Assembly: GCA_035578155.1 (NCBI GenBank)
Contig: JAPWDM010000003.1
Coordinates: forward strand, 18,006,916 to 18,070,915
Length of the DNA stretch: 64,000 nt
Origin: Brachynemurus nebulosus
Lineage: Eukaryota > Arthropoda > Insecta > Neuroptera > Myrmeleontidae
Direction of reading: 5' to 3'
The notes under the pieces were generated by a model. It was not told the DNA's origin. It worked only from the letters and a program-made list of their open reading frames with translations, and did not search any database. Both the position numbers and the translations under genes were made by a program. Below are positions 11,810-19,121 of this stretch, piece after piece. Each line of letters opens with the position of its first letter. The first letter of the stretch is position 1.

Positions 11810-12559
11810 ATGGCATCGTCATCATCGGCTTACTGGAAACGGCTACAAATATTTTCAAGTGAACTGGATAAACTACGTAAACGGGTTGATACCTACGAAA
11901 AAACAATTGATGCTATTGTAAAAATGCAAAATTTGAAATTGTCTGAACCGGAATCAATGGACTGGGATAAAACGGATGTTTCAATTGGTGAATTTTTCGA
12001 ACGTGAACCAATGCTACTGAACGAACTGACTTTGGAAACATTTCATCAAATCTACAAGTGGATCAGTTTGAATGTGCTGAAAAGTTATGGTGCAAAAATC
12101 ATACAACGCGCCTGGATTTGGTTACCATCCGATTATCGAGCCATGTTTCAAGAATGTGAACCATGTTTTGAACATTATAATCGACCATGGCAACAAGATC
12201 ATATTGATGGACCACCTGGTTTGAAAATTCGCTGTGAAATGTGCAAGAATGGCGTGAAAATGGAGGAAAACTTTCAACCGCCCGTTGGTGAACCATTGAC
12301 ATTTGCAACACGGATTTCACACGTTGAAGACATATTTCTGACTCATCCTTATTTGTATACAAAAGTCAGAAATTTCGATATGTTATTATACTTAACAAAA
12401 CAACTATTGAAATATGATATTTGGGTGCAACATCTGTATGCATATATGATACCCGAATATGCACAACGAATTTGTCAAGTATGGGATCAGTTACCTGAAA
12501 ACATGAAACAATTACGTTCGGGTGTTATTGAATATATAAACAAATCATACAATTTTTAA
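11810..12559 (+). CDS. Unknown Polinton protein, 249 aa, helical with a CxxC
   Basis: Starts 35 nt after the polymerase stop at ATG 11810 (MASSSSAYW). An upstream ATG at 11747 lies within the polymerase frame and is less likely. The N-terminus is a heptad-like coiled coil (about residues 8-45). The middle carries CEPCFEHY and CEMCKNG, four cysteines that might bind zinc. The C-terminal half is rich in aromatic and helical residues. I do not recognise the family. It shares the strand with PolB, so it may be an early or replication accessory protein; that is inference from position only. Confidence 0.8.
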   Translation: MASSSSAYWKRLQIFSSELDKLRKRVDTYEKTIDAIVKMQNLKLSEPESMDWDKTDVSIGEFFEREPMLLNELTLETFHQIYKWISLNVLKSYGAKIIQRAWIWLPSDYRAMFQECEPCFEHYNRPWQQDHIDGPPGLKIRCEMCKNGVKMEENFQPPVGEPLTFATRISHVEDIFLTHPYLYTKVRNFDMLLYLTKQLLKYDIWVQHLYAYMIPEYAQRICQVWDQLPENMKQLRSGVIEYINKSYNF

Positions 12560-12781
12560 TATTTATTTATTGTAAAAAATAATTCATATACATTTATTGT
12601 AAAAAAATATTTCATATACAAAACATTTATTGTAAAAAATATTACATATACATTTATTGTGAAAATATTTTGTATTCATACTTATATTTTAAAAAATAAA
12701 GAACAATAATTATTTACATATATGTGTTATTTATTTGAAAAAAAACCTTTTTATCTTACAGATTATCAAAAAATATATTAT
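12560..12781. terminator. Convergent 3' ends: tandem repeats and poly(A) signals
   Basis: About four degenerate ~29-bp units with CATTTATTGTAAAAAATAT lie between 12560 and 12680. They supply TTTATT (AATAAA on the minus strand) for the leftward integrase transcript. AATAAA near 12697 serves the rightward transcript. The convergent PolB-side and integrase-side genes therefore share this short 3' region. Confidence 0.6.
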
Positions 12782-13708
12782 TTAAACAATATCAGATTCT
12801 TGAATCCAGCTGTTTTTATCCGATGGGAAACCAAGCCACTTGACCAATACTTTCCCATCACGTCTCTTCAGAATTCGTTCCACGAGGTACACATCAGGAT
12901 ATTTAACTTTCTGTAGTTCATACTCGTAAAAGCTGCCTCGGCTAGGCCGTTGATTGATATCTTCAAGTAAATATGTGACCGGATTTGTATGTTTAACTTT
13001 GACGATTTTAAAAATTTCCGTAGACCAATTCGGTGTGTAGCCTTTTTCAAAGATTGATTTAAATTTGCTAATTCGAACAAAGTCGTTAACTTTATACTTG
13101 GCTGCACCAGCAATTTTTATATTACTGTATACATTAGATAATAAATATGCCTCATTATCAGCAGTGACATCTCGTGGAGCCATTTTGATTGTACGATGCT
13201 TTGTTCTATTATATTCATCAACTAAATCGTTAATTAATTGCAACCATTTATAATTACCGTTTAGAGAAAAAGCACGCCAAAGTTTATTCTTAATGGTACG
13301 ATTAAAACGTTCAACGATTGAAGCTTTTAACGTACTATACGTAGAATAATGATTAATATTATGTTTTTCCATTAACGCCTTAAAGTTACTATTAAAAAAT
13401 TCTCGGCCGTCGTCTGTTTGAAGGTGCGTCGGTGTGCGCTTGCTCTGTTTGAATATTGATTCCATGGCAGCAGTAACAAGCACTCCAGATTTATCTTTTA
13501 CCGGTACAGCCCAAGCATACTTCGAAAATGTGTCAATAGCTGTCAACAGGTACCTAAATCCATGATTTTCTTTCGCATAAGCACCCATTTCAACAAGATC
13601 AGCCTGCCATAAATCATCGATACCCTTAGTTATAACACGAAGCCTTTTGAAATTTTTACGAGCCGGTTTGTGTAATTCGCTTACAACTTGTTCTTTAACT
13701 TTACTCAT
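12782..13708 (-). CDS. int: Polinton integrase (retroviral-type DDE) with C-terminal chromodomain
   Basis: 308 aa. The rve catalytic core shows WQADLVEM (D37), LQTDDGREF (D99) and VERFNRT (E133), the D,D-E triad with 33 residues between the second Asp and Glu. An SH3-like region follows (YKVNDFVRISK, about residues 204-214). The C-terminus is a chromodomain (YLVERILKRRDGKVLVKW then NSWI, about 274-305), which could steer integration to marked chromatin. There is no N-terminal HHCC zinc finger; many Polinton integrases start similarly. The ATG overlaps the previous gene's end by 8 nt (ATGAGTAA), so it is probably translated from a shared leftward transcript. All catalytic residues are intact. 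Confidence 0.95.
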   Translation of the reverse strand: MSKVKEQVVSELHKPARKNFKRLRVITKGIDDLWQADLVEMGAYAKENHGFRYLLTAIDTFSKYAWAVPVKDKSGVLVTAAMESIFKQSKRTPTHLQTDDGREFFNSNFKALMEKHNINHYSTYSTLKASIVERFNRTIKNKLWRAFSLNGNYKWLQLINDLVDEYNRTKHRTIKMAPRDVTADNEAYLLSNVYSNIKIAGAAKYKVNDFVRISKFKSIFEKGYTPNWSTEIFKIVKVKHTNPVTYLLEDINQRPSRGSFYEYELQKVKYPDVYLVERILKRRDGKVLVKWLGFPSDKNSWIQESDIV

Positions 13709-14117
13709 CTTGAACTGTTGGCATGGTATTTACAGTGAGTTGCTTATATAGGTTCGAAATAAATTGTATTTTATTTTCTAATTGCTTAAATTTAACGTGA
13801 AATTCCTCTTTAAATACCGCATTTGCAATAGTTTCCATTACCATTTTCAACTCATTATCCATGTTCTCCAAATGACTAAGTTTTGCGGTTACAATTGATT
13901 CAAATTGTTTATGTGAATTTTCAAGTGTTGTCATACCGTCCGAAATTTTAGCAAGCGCTTCATTAAGAAAAGCCAAGTTAACAGCATCAGCTTTATGTTT
14001 AGGTGTGCGAACGTTTGTCAGACGTTTACCTTTCATATCGTAATCACCATTCGTTGTTAAATTAATGGAAGCGGCTTTTCCGCCACTGCTGAATCGACCG
14101 AATTTGTCAACGCTCAT
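13701..14117 (-). CDS. Fibre-shaft-like protein, 138 aa
   Basis: Begins MSVDKFGRFSSGGKA. It contains GDYDMKGKRLTNVRTPKHKA followed by DAVNLAFLN (about residues 24-52). That pattern matches the tail-fibre motif of phages (G-D-D-M-x-G-x-R-I-x-N-V ... DAVN-x2-Y/F), known as a beta-structured trimerisation segment. The rest is a long predicted coiled coil. It likely forms a trimeric spike or an attachment component; function is inferred. It lies between the unknown 328-aa gene (gap of 38 nt) and the integrase (8-nt overlap). Confidence 0.8.
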   Translation of the reverse strand: MSVDKFGRFSSGGKAASINLTTNGDYDMKGKRLTNVRTPKHKADAVNLAFLNEALAKISDGMTTLENSHKQFESIVTAKLSHLENMDNELKMVMETIANAVFKEEFHVKFKQLENKIQFISNLYKQLTVNTMPTVQDE

Positions 14118-14155
14118 GTTTGAAATGACTACCTAATCAGGTTGATCACCTGTAT

Positions 14156-15142
14156 TTATTCTATTACATCAGCCTCGCGCAATTCCTCTAAAATGGCTTG
14201 TATCTCATTTTGATGATTGGTGTGTCCAGCTTGCTGTGACGCAACCAATAATATTAGCCTATCGATAAGTTCGTCTATATCATTCCAATAACGATAATCA
14301 ATCGTTTGATTAGCATCATAATGCATTAAACCGGAACCTGTTGGTTGTCGTTTGGGTGTTGACGTGTACCTTGGTGACGATGGAAAAAGTTTTTTTATAA
14401 TTATTCTATACTTATAACTTTGATTTGAATTAACTGGTGCATTAATATTATAACTTCTTTTATGCGCATTAGTACTTTTTAAAATGGTCTTATAAGTATC
14501 TAAATCCGACTCTGTGTATACATGATGATTTGGATATTTTTTAAACATTAACTCAAAGAGACCTTCAGTGCCGGGGTAAACGATGTTGTTAATAATAAAA
14601 TTATCATCAATTATATCCAATTCAGAATTACCAATCATCCATTTATTTGTTCGCTCATCTATACGCGGTCCATAGGTACGATCAAGGGTTCTTTTAGCTC
14701 TACGTGTGGTTGCTAACGTGAGATATTTTTCAGCTAGTGTACCAACATAGGGTTTTGCTGTAGGTTGACTACTTTGTTCCATCACATAAGGTGTTGCTGT
14801 AGGTTGACTTGTTGTAGGTTGACTACTTTGTTCCATAAACGTTGACCTAAATATCTCAGTATCATCATCATTACTAAGAAAATGTGACTTTATATCGACA
14901 TCAGAATCGGTTGAAAAACGTGCTTTTTTAATTTTAGGTTTTTCATCTTTAAGCAAGAAACTTTTTATTGGTTCGTTTCTTATTTCAGCAGCTAGTTCCT
15001 TAAGTGGCTCCGTTATTGGCTTAAATGATTCTTGTAAATTTTTCTCTCGTTTAAACTGACTATCTTTGAGCGCACGGTATTTGGCGCGTATAGATTTTGT
15101 AGCATTGATGATTTTTCGTTTTAGCTCCCGTTCGCTATCCAT
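14156..15142 (-). CDS. Conserved Polinton protein of unknown function, 328 aa
   Basis: N-terminal third (1-90) is charged and coiled-coil-like. A low-complexity segment with imperfect MEQSSQPT...PYV repeats follows (about 104-133). The folded part (about 146-260) has RTYGPRID, WMIGNSELDI, YPGTEGLFELMFKKYP and TNAHKRSYN, a pattern I associate from memory with uncharacterised insect proteins encoded by Polinton-like elements (possibly the DUF8207 family; unverified). It is the first gene of the leftward cluster, with a clear TATA box upstream next to the 21-bp array. Confidence 0.85.
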   Translation of the reverse strand: MDSERELKRKIINATKSIRAKYRALKDSQFKREKNLQESFKPITEPLKELAAEIRNEPIKSFLLKDEKPKIKKARFSTDSDVDIKSHFLSNDDDTEIFRSTFMEQSSQPTTSQPTATPYVMEQSSQPTAKPYVGTLAEKYLTLATTRRAKRTLDRTYGPRIDERTNKWMIGNSELDIIDDNFIINNIVYPGTEGLFELMFKKYPNHHVYTESDLDTYKTILKSTNAHKRSYNINAPVNSNQSYKYRIIIKKLFPSSPRYTSTPKRQPTGSGLMHYDANQTIDYRYWNDIDELIDRLILLVASQQAGHTNHQNEIQAILEELREADVIE

Positions 15143-15182
15143 AGTGTGTGCGTGCTTATGCTATTACAGTTTACTTGCAAAT

Positions 15183-15215
15183 GTGCAGTGTGAACGTGTA
15201 CACAGCCATTTTATA
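15183..15215 (-). promoter_or_regulatory. TATA promoter of the leftward fibre/integrase cluster
   Basis: On the minus strand CTATAAAATGG (TATAAAA at 15215-15209) lies about 31 nt before a CACTGCACAT initiator candidate (A at 15184), 41 nt before the ATG at 15142. The 21-bp array ends about 35 bp upstream of the TATA box. No other TATA box precedes the fibre-like or integrase genes, suggesting one polycistronic transcript. Confidence 0.65.
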
Positions 15216-15250
15216 GCTTTTTCGAACCGAATTGATGAACTGAACAGAGA

Positions 15251-15755
15251 TTTCGGTCGAACCGCACACATTTTCGGTCGAACCGCACACATTTTCGGTT
15301 GAACCGCACACATTTTCGGTTGAACCGCACACATTTTCGGTCGAACCGCACACATTTTCGGTCGAACCGCACACATTTTCGGTTGAACCGCACACATTTT
15401 CGGTTGAACCGCACACATTTTCGATCGAACCGCACACATTTTCGGTCGAACCGCACACATTTTCGGTCGAACCGCACACATTTTCGGTTGAACCGCACAC
15501 ATTTTCGGTTGAACCGCACACATTTTCGGTCGAACCGCACACATTTTCGGTCGAACCGCACACATTTTCGGTCGAACCGCACACATTTTCGGTTGAACCG
15601 CACACATTTTCGGTTGAACCGCACACATTTTCGGTCGAACCGCACACATTTTCGGTCGAACCGCACACATTTTCGGTCGAACCGCACACATTTTCGGTCG
15701 AACCGCACACATTTTCGGTCGAACCGCACACTATTTCGGTCGAACCGCACTGCAT
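15251..15755. repeat. ~24-copy 21-bp tandem array in a promoter position
   Basis: Unit: CATTTTCGGTCGAACCGCACA (21 bp, the core being TCGGT[C/T]GAACCGCACA). In the T variant CGGTTGAACCG is a perfect 5-bp-arm palindrome. C and T variants are ordered: pairs of T units alternate with blocks of two or three C units, so the array grew by copying multi-unit blocks. The unit has no stop in several frames, which creates spurious long open frames on both strands; none looks like a real protein. The 21-bp period equals two helical turns. Confidence 0.95.
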
Positions 15756-15943
15756 CAGTAGGTATGGGGCCACTTGGCAACGCAGTGTAATTGCCTATGT
15801 TCAGGGGCAAGTATTTGAATATTGATGCTGAGTAAGTATAGTATCATCTAGCAATGAACTATATGTAAATGGTAAAATGAGTTAGTCTATTTCGGTTCGA
15901 AACATAATGGTATTTCATATAGAAATAATCTATATGTTATTGA
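15756..15943. other. Short gap between the array and the ATPase stop
   Basis: AT-rich, about 190 bp, with no gene seen. A clear AATAAA for the leftward ATPase transcript is not evident here. Confidence 0.5.
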
Positions 15944-16636
15944 TCAGTTTTTAATTTGAATAAAGATATCGAAATTTTTACGATACCTTCCGCTATTCAA
16001 CTCACTGTCTTTATCTATAACCAAAAAGTTGAACCTTTCACGCCAACATTCATTGCAAATTTCTTTGAACTGATCGAATGACATGTCACTACCTACATGT
16101 TCTTGGAAAACATGTTTGATATTAGTCAAATCTTGTTTAAATAAAACTATTAAATTAGCATTATCCCTAAGTAATTGTTTTGGTATGAAACTGTACGTCT
16201 GACAAAGATAGAAGACTGAAACATCTTTATGACGCCCCATACTGAAATATGCTCTAATATTATTTTGTTTATCCGTAGCAACATCGTCAAATATAAAAAT
16301 TGAATTATTTTTTACATCTTCTGGTGCTATAACATCATCATTATTAGAAAAAGTAAAATATCCTAAACCCCTTATCGGTTTGAGAACGCGTTTCAAATAC
16401 TCATACTTTGGTTGACAGAGTGATTTTGAATAGAGATAAATATTTTCAAAACTTAATCCATTCGGATGTTCTAATAAATTTAATAAAATGCTAGTCTTGC
16501 CACACCCCGAAGGACCAGAGATTATACATCTTATACTATTCGGTAATAAGGGGCCATGCTTTTTTTCAGCTAGTGTGATTGATACAAAATCCATATTTTT
16601 GATTGGTAGTTCAACATCTTGTTTTACGAAACGCAT
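15944..16636 (-). CDS. A32/FtsK-HerA-type DNA packaging ATPase
   Basis: 230 aa. Walker A GPSGCGKTS (residues 41-49), Walker B IFIFDDV (113-119), and a sensor-like YLCQTYSFIPKQLLRDNANL segment (about 143-162) with the conserved Gln. This is the typical size and layout of Polinton, adintovirus and poxvirus A32-like genome packaging ATPases. It probably pumps element DNA into capsids. It is transcribed leftward from a divergent promoter shared with the next gene. All motifs are intact. Confidence 0.93.
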   Translation of the reverse strand: MRFVKQDVELPIKNMDFVSITLAEKKHGPLLPNSIRCIISGPSGCGKTSILLNLLEHPNGLSFENIYLYSKSLCQPKYEYLKRVLKPIRGLGYFTFSNNDDVIAPEDVKNNSIFIFDDVATDKQNNIRAYFSMGRHKDVSVFYLCQTYSFIPKQLLRDNANLIVLFKQDLTNIKHVFQEHVGSDMSFDQFKEICNECWRERFNFLVIDKDSELNSGRYRKNFDIFIQIKN

Positions 16637-16644
16637 TTTTAACG

Positions 16645-16697
16645 CTACTGATTTATTATATAAGCGCTAACCCCCTTATATACTTACGCGCAGTAGT
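16645..16697. promoter_or_regulatory. Interleaved divergent promoter, ATPase / 99-aa gene
   Basis: Minus strand: TATATAA (16682-16676), then ATCAGTAG with its A at 16649 (33 nt). Plus strand: TATATAAG (16657-16664), then CGCAGTAG with its A at 16692 (35 nt). The two core promoters overlap within ~50 bp and share a CAGTAG initiator, similar to the arthropod Inr TCAKTY. Predicted leaders are only about 10-13 nt. Confidence 0.65.
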
Positions 16698-16701
16698 CAT
16701 C

Positions 16702-17001
16702 ATGAATCACTACAGCGTGGATTGGCGCACCTTAGGTCTTGAATGTATACTCGTCAACAATGAATTTAATTGTTGCAGTGATCCACAAGTTACCGACAAC
16801 AATGAAATTAAATGGTTTAACGATTCTGATGAACCATTGTTGTCAATAACTTTTAATCATATTGAGAAGGATGATATTATGCATCTATGTATTATAATTT
16901 CTAATTGTTGTAAAAAGAGGATTTATTTGATTGAAAGTGATCAAAATTGTAAATTAGCTGTTCATGAAATTGATTCATTTCAATTTTTCATGAATCTATA
17001 A
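16702..17001 (+). CDS. Small unknown protein, 99 aa
   Basis: Start chosen at ATG 16702 (MNHYSVDWRTLGLE) because the initiator is at 16692. The open frame extends upstream but would overlap the promoter and the ATPase start. Mixed alpha/beta composition with Cys pairs (FNCCSD, SNCCKK). No recognised domain or membrane segment. Its stop TAA overlaps the TATA box of the next gene. It is first in the rightward virion side, so possibly structural or regulatory. Confidence 0.7.
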   Translation: MNHYSVDWRTLGLECILVNNEFNCCSDPQVTDNNEIKWFNDSDEPLLSITFNHIEKDDIMHLCIIISNCCKKRIYLIESDQNCKLAVHEIDSFQFFMNL

Positions 17002-17037
17002 ATAGCTCGAATCAAATTTTATTAGCATTCAGTTCTA
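16997..17037 (+). promoter_or_regulatory. TATA + TTCAGTTCTA promoter of the virion gene cluster
   Basis: TATAAATA (16997-17004) overlaps the stop codon of the preceding gene. TTCAGTTCTA (17028-17037) follows with the predicted start A at 17031, 34 nt from the TATA. The ATG is at 17038, so the leader would be about 7 nt. The same 10-mer recurs at the same spacing before the 20373 gene. Confidence 0.7.
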
Positions 17038-17799
17038 ATGTTACGTCACAACCGGCAACAACAACGAAGTGGTCGTGGACTTGTTAATTCATTAATTAAC
17101 AAATTGCCATTTGAACTTCACATACTTGGCTATCAGTATTGTGGACCGGGTACAAAATTACAAGAAAGATTAGCAAGAGGTGATCCGGGGATCAATAAAT
17201 TAGACGAAGCTTGTAAGGCACACGATATCGCTTACTCGCAAAGTAAAAATCTCTCTGATCGACATAAGGCGGATTTAATTTTAGCAAACGCAGCCTGGGA
17301 TCGAGTTAAATCTTCAGACGCAAAATTTGGTGAAAAAGCTGCTGCGTGGGCTGTAATAAACGCAATGAAAGCTAAAGTAAAACTTGGTATGGGTGTGAAC
17401 AAAAAGGCTACACTCGGTCAAGTGCGAAGAAGTGTACGCGGTACCGTTAAAAAATTAAAACGTGAACCAATTAGTAATGCTGTAAAGCTTGCTCTTAAAG
17501 CAGCTAGGGGTAAAAAAATTAAAACACCACGTATTATTCCAATACCTAAAACGGGTGGTGTTCTACCACTTTTACCAATTTTTGCGGCACTTTCGGCAGC
17601 CGGTGCGCTAGCCGGGGGTGCATCAGGAATTGCGAAAGCTATTAATGATGCTAAAGCGGCACAAAAACAGTTGAATGAAAGTGAACGCCATAACCGAGCG
17701 ATGGAGGCAATTGCTATACGTAATGGTCGGGGTTTGTATATAAAACCATATAGAAAAGGATTAGGATTATACTTGCAACCGTATCCAAAAAACTTATAA
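17038..17799 (+). CDS. Parvovirus VP1-like phospholipase A2 minor virion protein
   Basis: 253 aa. The PLA2-like domain has the calcium-loop motif YCGPGT (34-39), then GDPGINKLDEACKAHDIAY with the catalytic HD pair (H62, D63) and a later ADL segment. This is the pattern of parvovirus VP1 PLA2, which helps virions breach endosomal membranes. A basic region follows (about 120-170), then a hydrophobic Gly/Ala-rich segment (about 172-203). The tail carries two GLY[I/L][K/Q]PY motifs. This layout suits a virion core or membrane-lytic protein. It is first in the virion operon, and its TAA overlaps the protease ATG (TAATG). Similar PLA2-bearing proteins are, as far as I recall, reported in adintoviruses. 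The key residues look intact. Confidence 0.88.
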   Translation: MLRHNRQQQRSGRGLVNSLINKLPFELHILGYQYCGPGTKLQERLARGDPGINKLDEACKAHDIAYSQSKNLSDRHKADLILANAAWDRVKSSDAKFGEKAAAWAVINAMKAKVKLGMGVNKKATLGQVRRSVRGTVKKLKREPISNAVKLALKAARGKKIKTPRIIPIPKTGGVLPLLPIFAALSAAGALAGGASGIAKAINDAKAAQKQLNESERHNRAMEAIAIRNGRGLYIKPYRKGLGLYLQPYPKNL

Positions 17800-18179
17800 T
17801 GAAATTGCCCGAGCGGGCACTAACCGATAGAGATTTACGTAAATATGCGAAATATTTACCCCATTTTCGTGGTGTATTTATGCGCGATAATTTACCCAAA
17901 CGTGGACCGTGGTATAATGAATGCGGTATTTTAAATTTAGATAGTTCTACCGGACCTGGTACTCATTGGACCTGTTACTGGAAAAATGGTATTCAGGTAG
18001 ATTATTTTGATAGTTTTGGTAATTTAAAACCACCGCTTGAAGTGGCTCGCTACCTCAGTGGAAACAATATTACATACAATTATAATAAATATCAAGATTA
18101 TAATTCCTATAAATGTGGTCATTTATGTTTGGAGTTTCTTTATAATAAATATTACGGTGATGGTGATAAATATTTATAA
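17799..18179 (+). CDS. PRO: Adenain-type (Ulp1-like) cysteine protease
   Basis: 126 aa, short but with the expected triad: His56 in GTHWTCYWKNG, Asp71 in VDYFDSFG, and Cys106 in YKCGHLCLEFL, with a conserved NECG region upstream. Polinton and adenovirus proteases of this family mature capsid proteins. The start codon shares a base with the preceding stop (TAATG), implying coupled termination-reinitiation or a shared transcript. Confidence 0.92.
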   Translation: MKLPERALTDRDLRKYAKYLPHFRGVFMRDNLPKRGPWYNECGILNLDSSTGPGTHWTCYWKNGIQVDYFDSFGNLKPPLEVARYLSGNNITYNYNKYQDYNSYKCGHLCLEFLYNKYYGDGDKYL

Positions 18180-18198
18180 AAGAAATCAACGCTCACGT

Positions 18199-18936
18199 AT
18201 GTTTGTCATTTCGAAAGACGAAGTCATGGCGTTCACATTAACTTTGTCGGGAAATACTTCTATACTCACTGCACACTATTTTCCGGCAATTCAACTTAGA
18301 AATCAATATGAGTGTGCTCTATTAGATTTCCAAGTATACAATTCAATTCCTAACGTAACTGCTAAAAATAATTTATTACATTACGGTGATAATGATGTAA
18401 TATCATTTCCTACCGGCACCTTTGAAATAGATGATTTAGCTACATATATAAACAAAACTATTTACAACAAGTATGGTAATATAATATATAACAACGAAAA
18501 TGATAAACCATACATACATCTAAGGGCTAATAATAACACACTCAAATGCGAAATAATTAGCAATAAAGCTATTGATTTCACTAAACCTAATACAATTGGT
18601 TCACTTTTAGGGTTTACTAAACGGATATTGGAACCAAACAAACTTCACTCATCTAATGAGCCTGTCAGTATTATGAAGGTGAATGTAATACGCATTGAAT
18701 CTAATATTACGAGTAATGCTTATATGAATGGTATGCTAGCTCACACACTTCACGAATTTTCACCTCTTGTTGCGCCAGGGTATAAAATAGTTGAGGTACC
18801 GCGAAATATAATCTATTCACCAGTAACCGTTAGAGAGTTAACATCTCTTTCGTTGAAAATTGTCGATCAAGACGGTGATTTGGTTGACTTTCGTGGTGAA
18901 ACAATCACAGTACGTTTGCATTTGAGACCATGTTAA
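18199..18936 (+). CDS. Penton-like minor capsid protein (single jelly-roll)
   Basis: About 245 aa from ATG 18199. ATGs at 18160 (overlapping the protease) and 18226 (MAFTLTLSG) are alternatives; the conserved part begins there. Key pattern: FTLTLSGNTSILTAHYFPAI, LLDFQVYNSIPN, FPTGTFEIDDLATYIN, GSLLGFTK and a C-terminal beta-rich segment with RGETITVRLHLR. This matches the minor capsid (penton) protein of Polintons and adintoviruses, which occupies vertices. It is located between the protease and hexon genes, as expected. Confidence 0.88.
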   Translation: MFVISKDEVMAFTLTLSGNTSILTAHYFPAIQLRNQYECALLDFQVYNSIPNVTAKNNLLHYGDNDVISFPTGTFEIDDLATYINKTIYNKYGNIIYNNENDKPYIHLRANNNTLKCEIISNKAIDFTKPNTIGSLLGFTKRILEPNKLHSSNEPVSIMKVNVIRIESNITSNAYMNGMLAHTLHEFSPLVAPGYKIVEVPRNIIYSPVTVRELTSLSLKIVDQDGDLVDFRGETITVRLHLRPC

Positions 18937-19121
18937 TTTACAATCTGGAGCAACCCGCCGCTAGGCTATATAATAGAGCGTTTTTACAGCCTGAGCTCAT
19001 TCAGTTGAATACCATTAAACGTAAAGCATTTAAGCAACAGCGTATTTCACCTGAACGTTTAGCATTTCTTGAAGCATTGGGTCACAAAGTTAAAAGAAAA
19101 TGGTATACAGCGACGTATTAA
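18930..19121 (+). CDS. Small conserved protein between penton and hexon, 63 aa
   Basis: Starts inside the penton stop (ATGTTAA, 7-nt overlap) and ends 22 nt inside the hexon gene. Composition is basic and helical, with ISPERLAFLEALGHKVKRK near the C-terminus. A short ORF with a similar (S/T)-x-E-x-x-x-FL-x-x-LG motif is, from memory, common at this position in Polintons. It may be a capsid-associated or DNA-binding peptide. The close packing supports it being real. Confidence 0.7.
   Translation: MLIYNLEQPAARLYNRAFLQPELIQLNTIKRKAFKQQRISPERLAFLEALGHKVKRKWYTATY

Noticed and set aside
14156..15142. Terminal protein or capsid assignment for the 328-aa protein
   Set aside because: No motif supports either; left as unknown conserved.
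15251..15755. CRISPR-like array
   Set aside because: Units are contiguous 21-mers without unique spacers, in a eukaryotic element.
15164..15810. Long open frames of 7-residue repeats on both strands
   Set aside because: They arise because the 21-bp array unit has no stop in several frames; composition is pure repeat with no conserved flanking domain.
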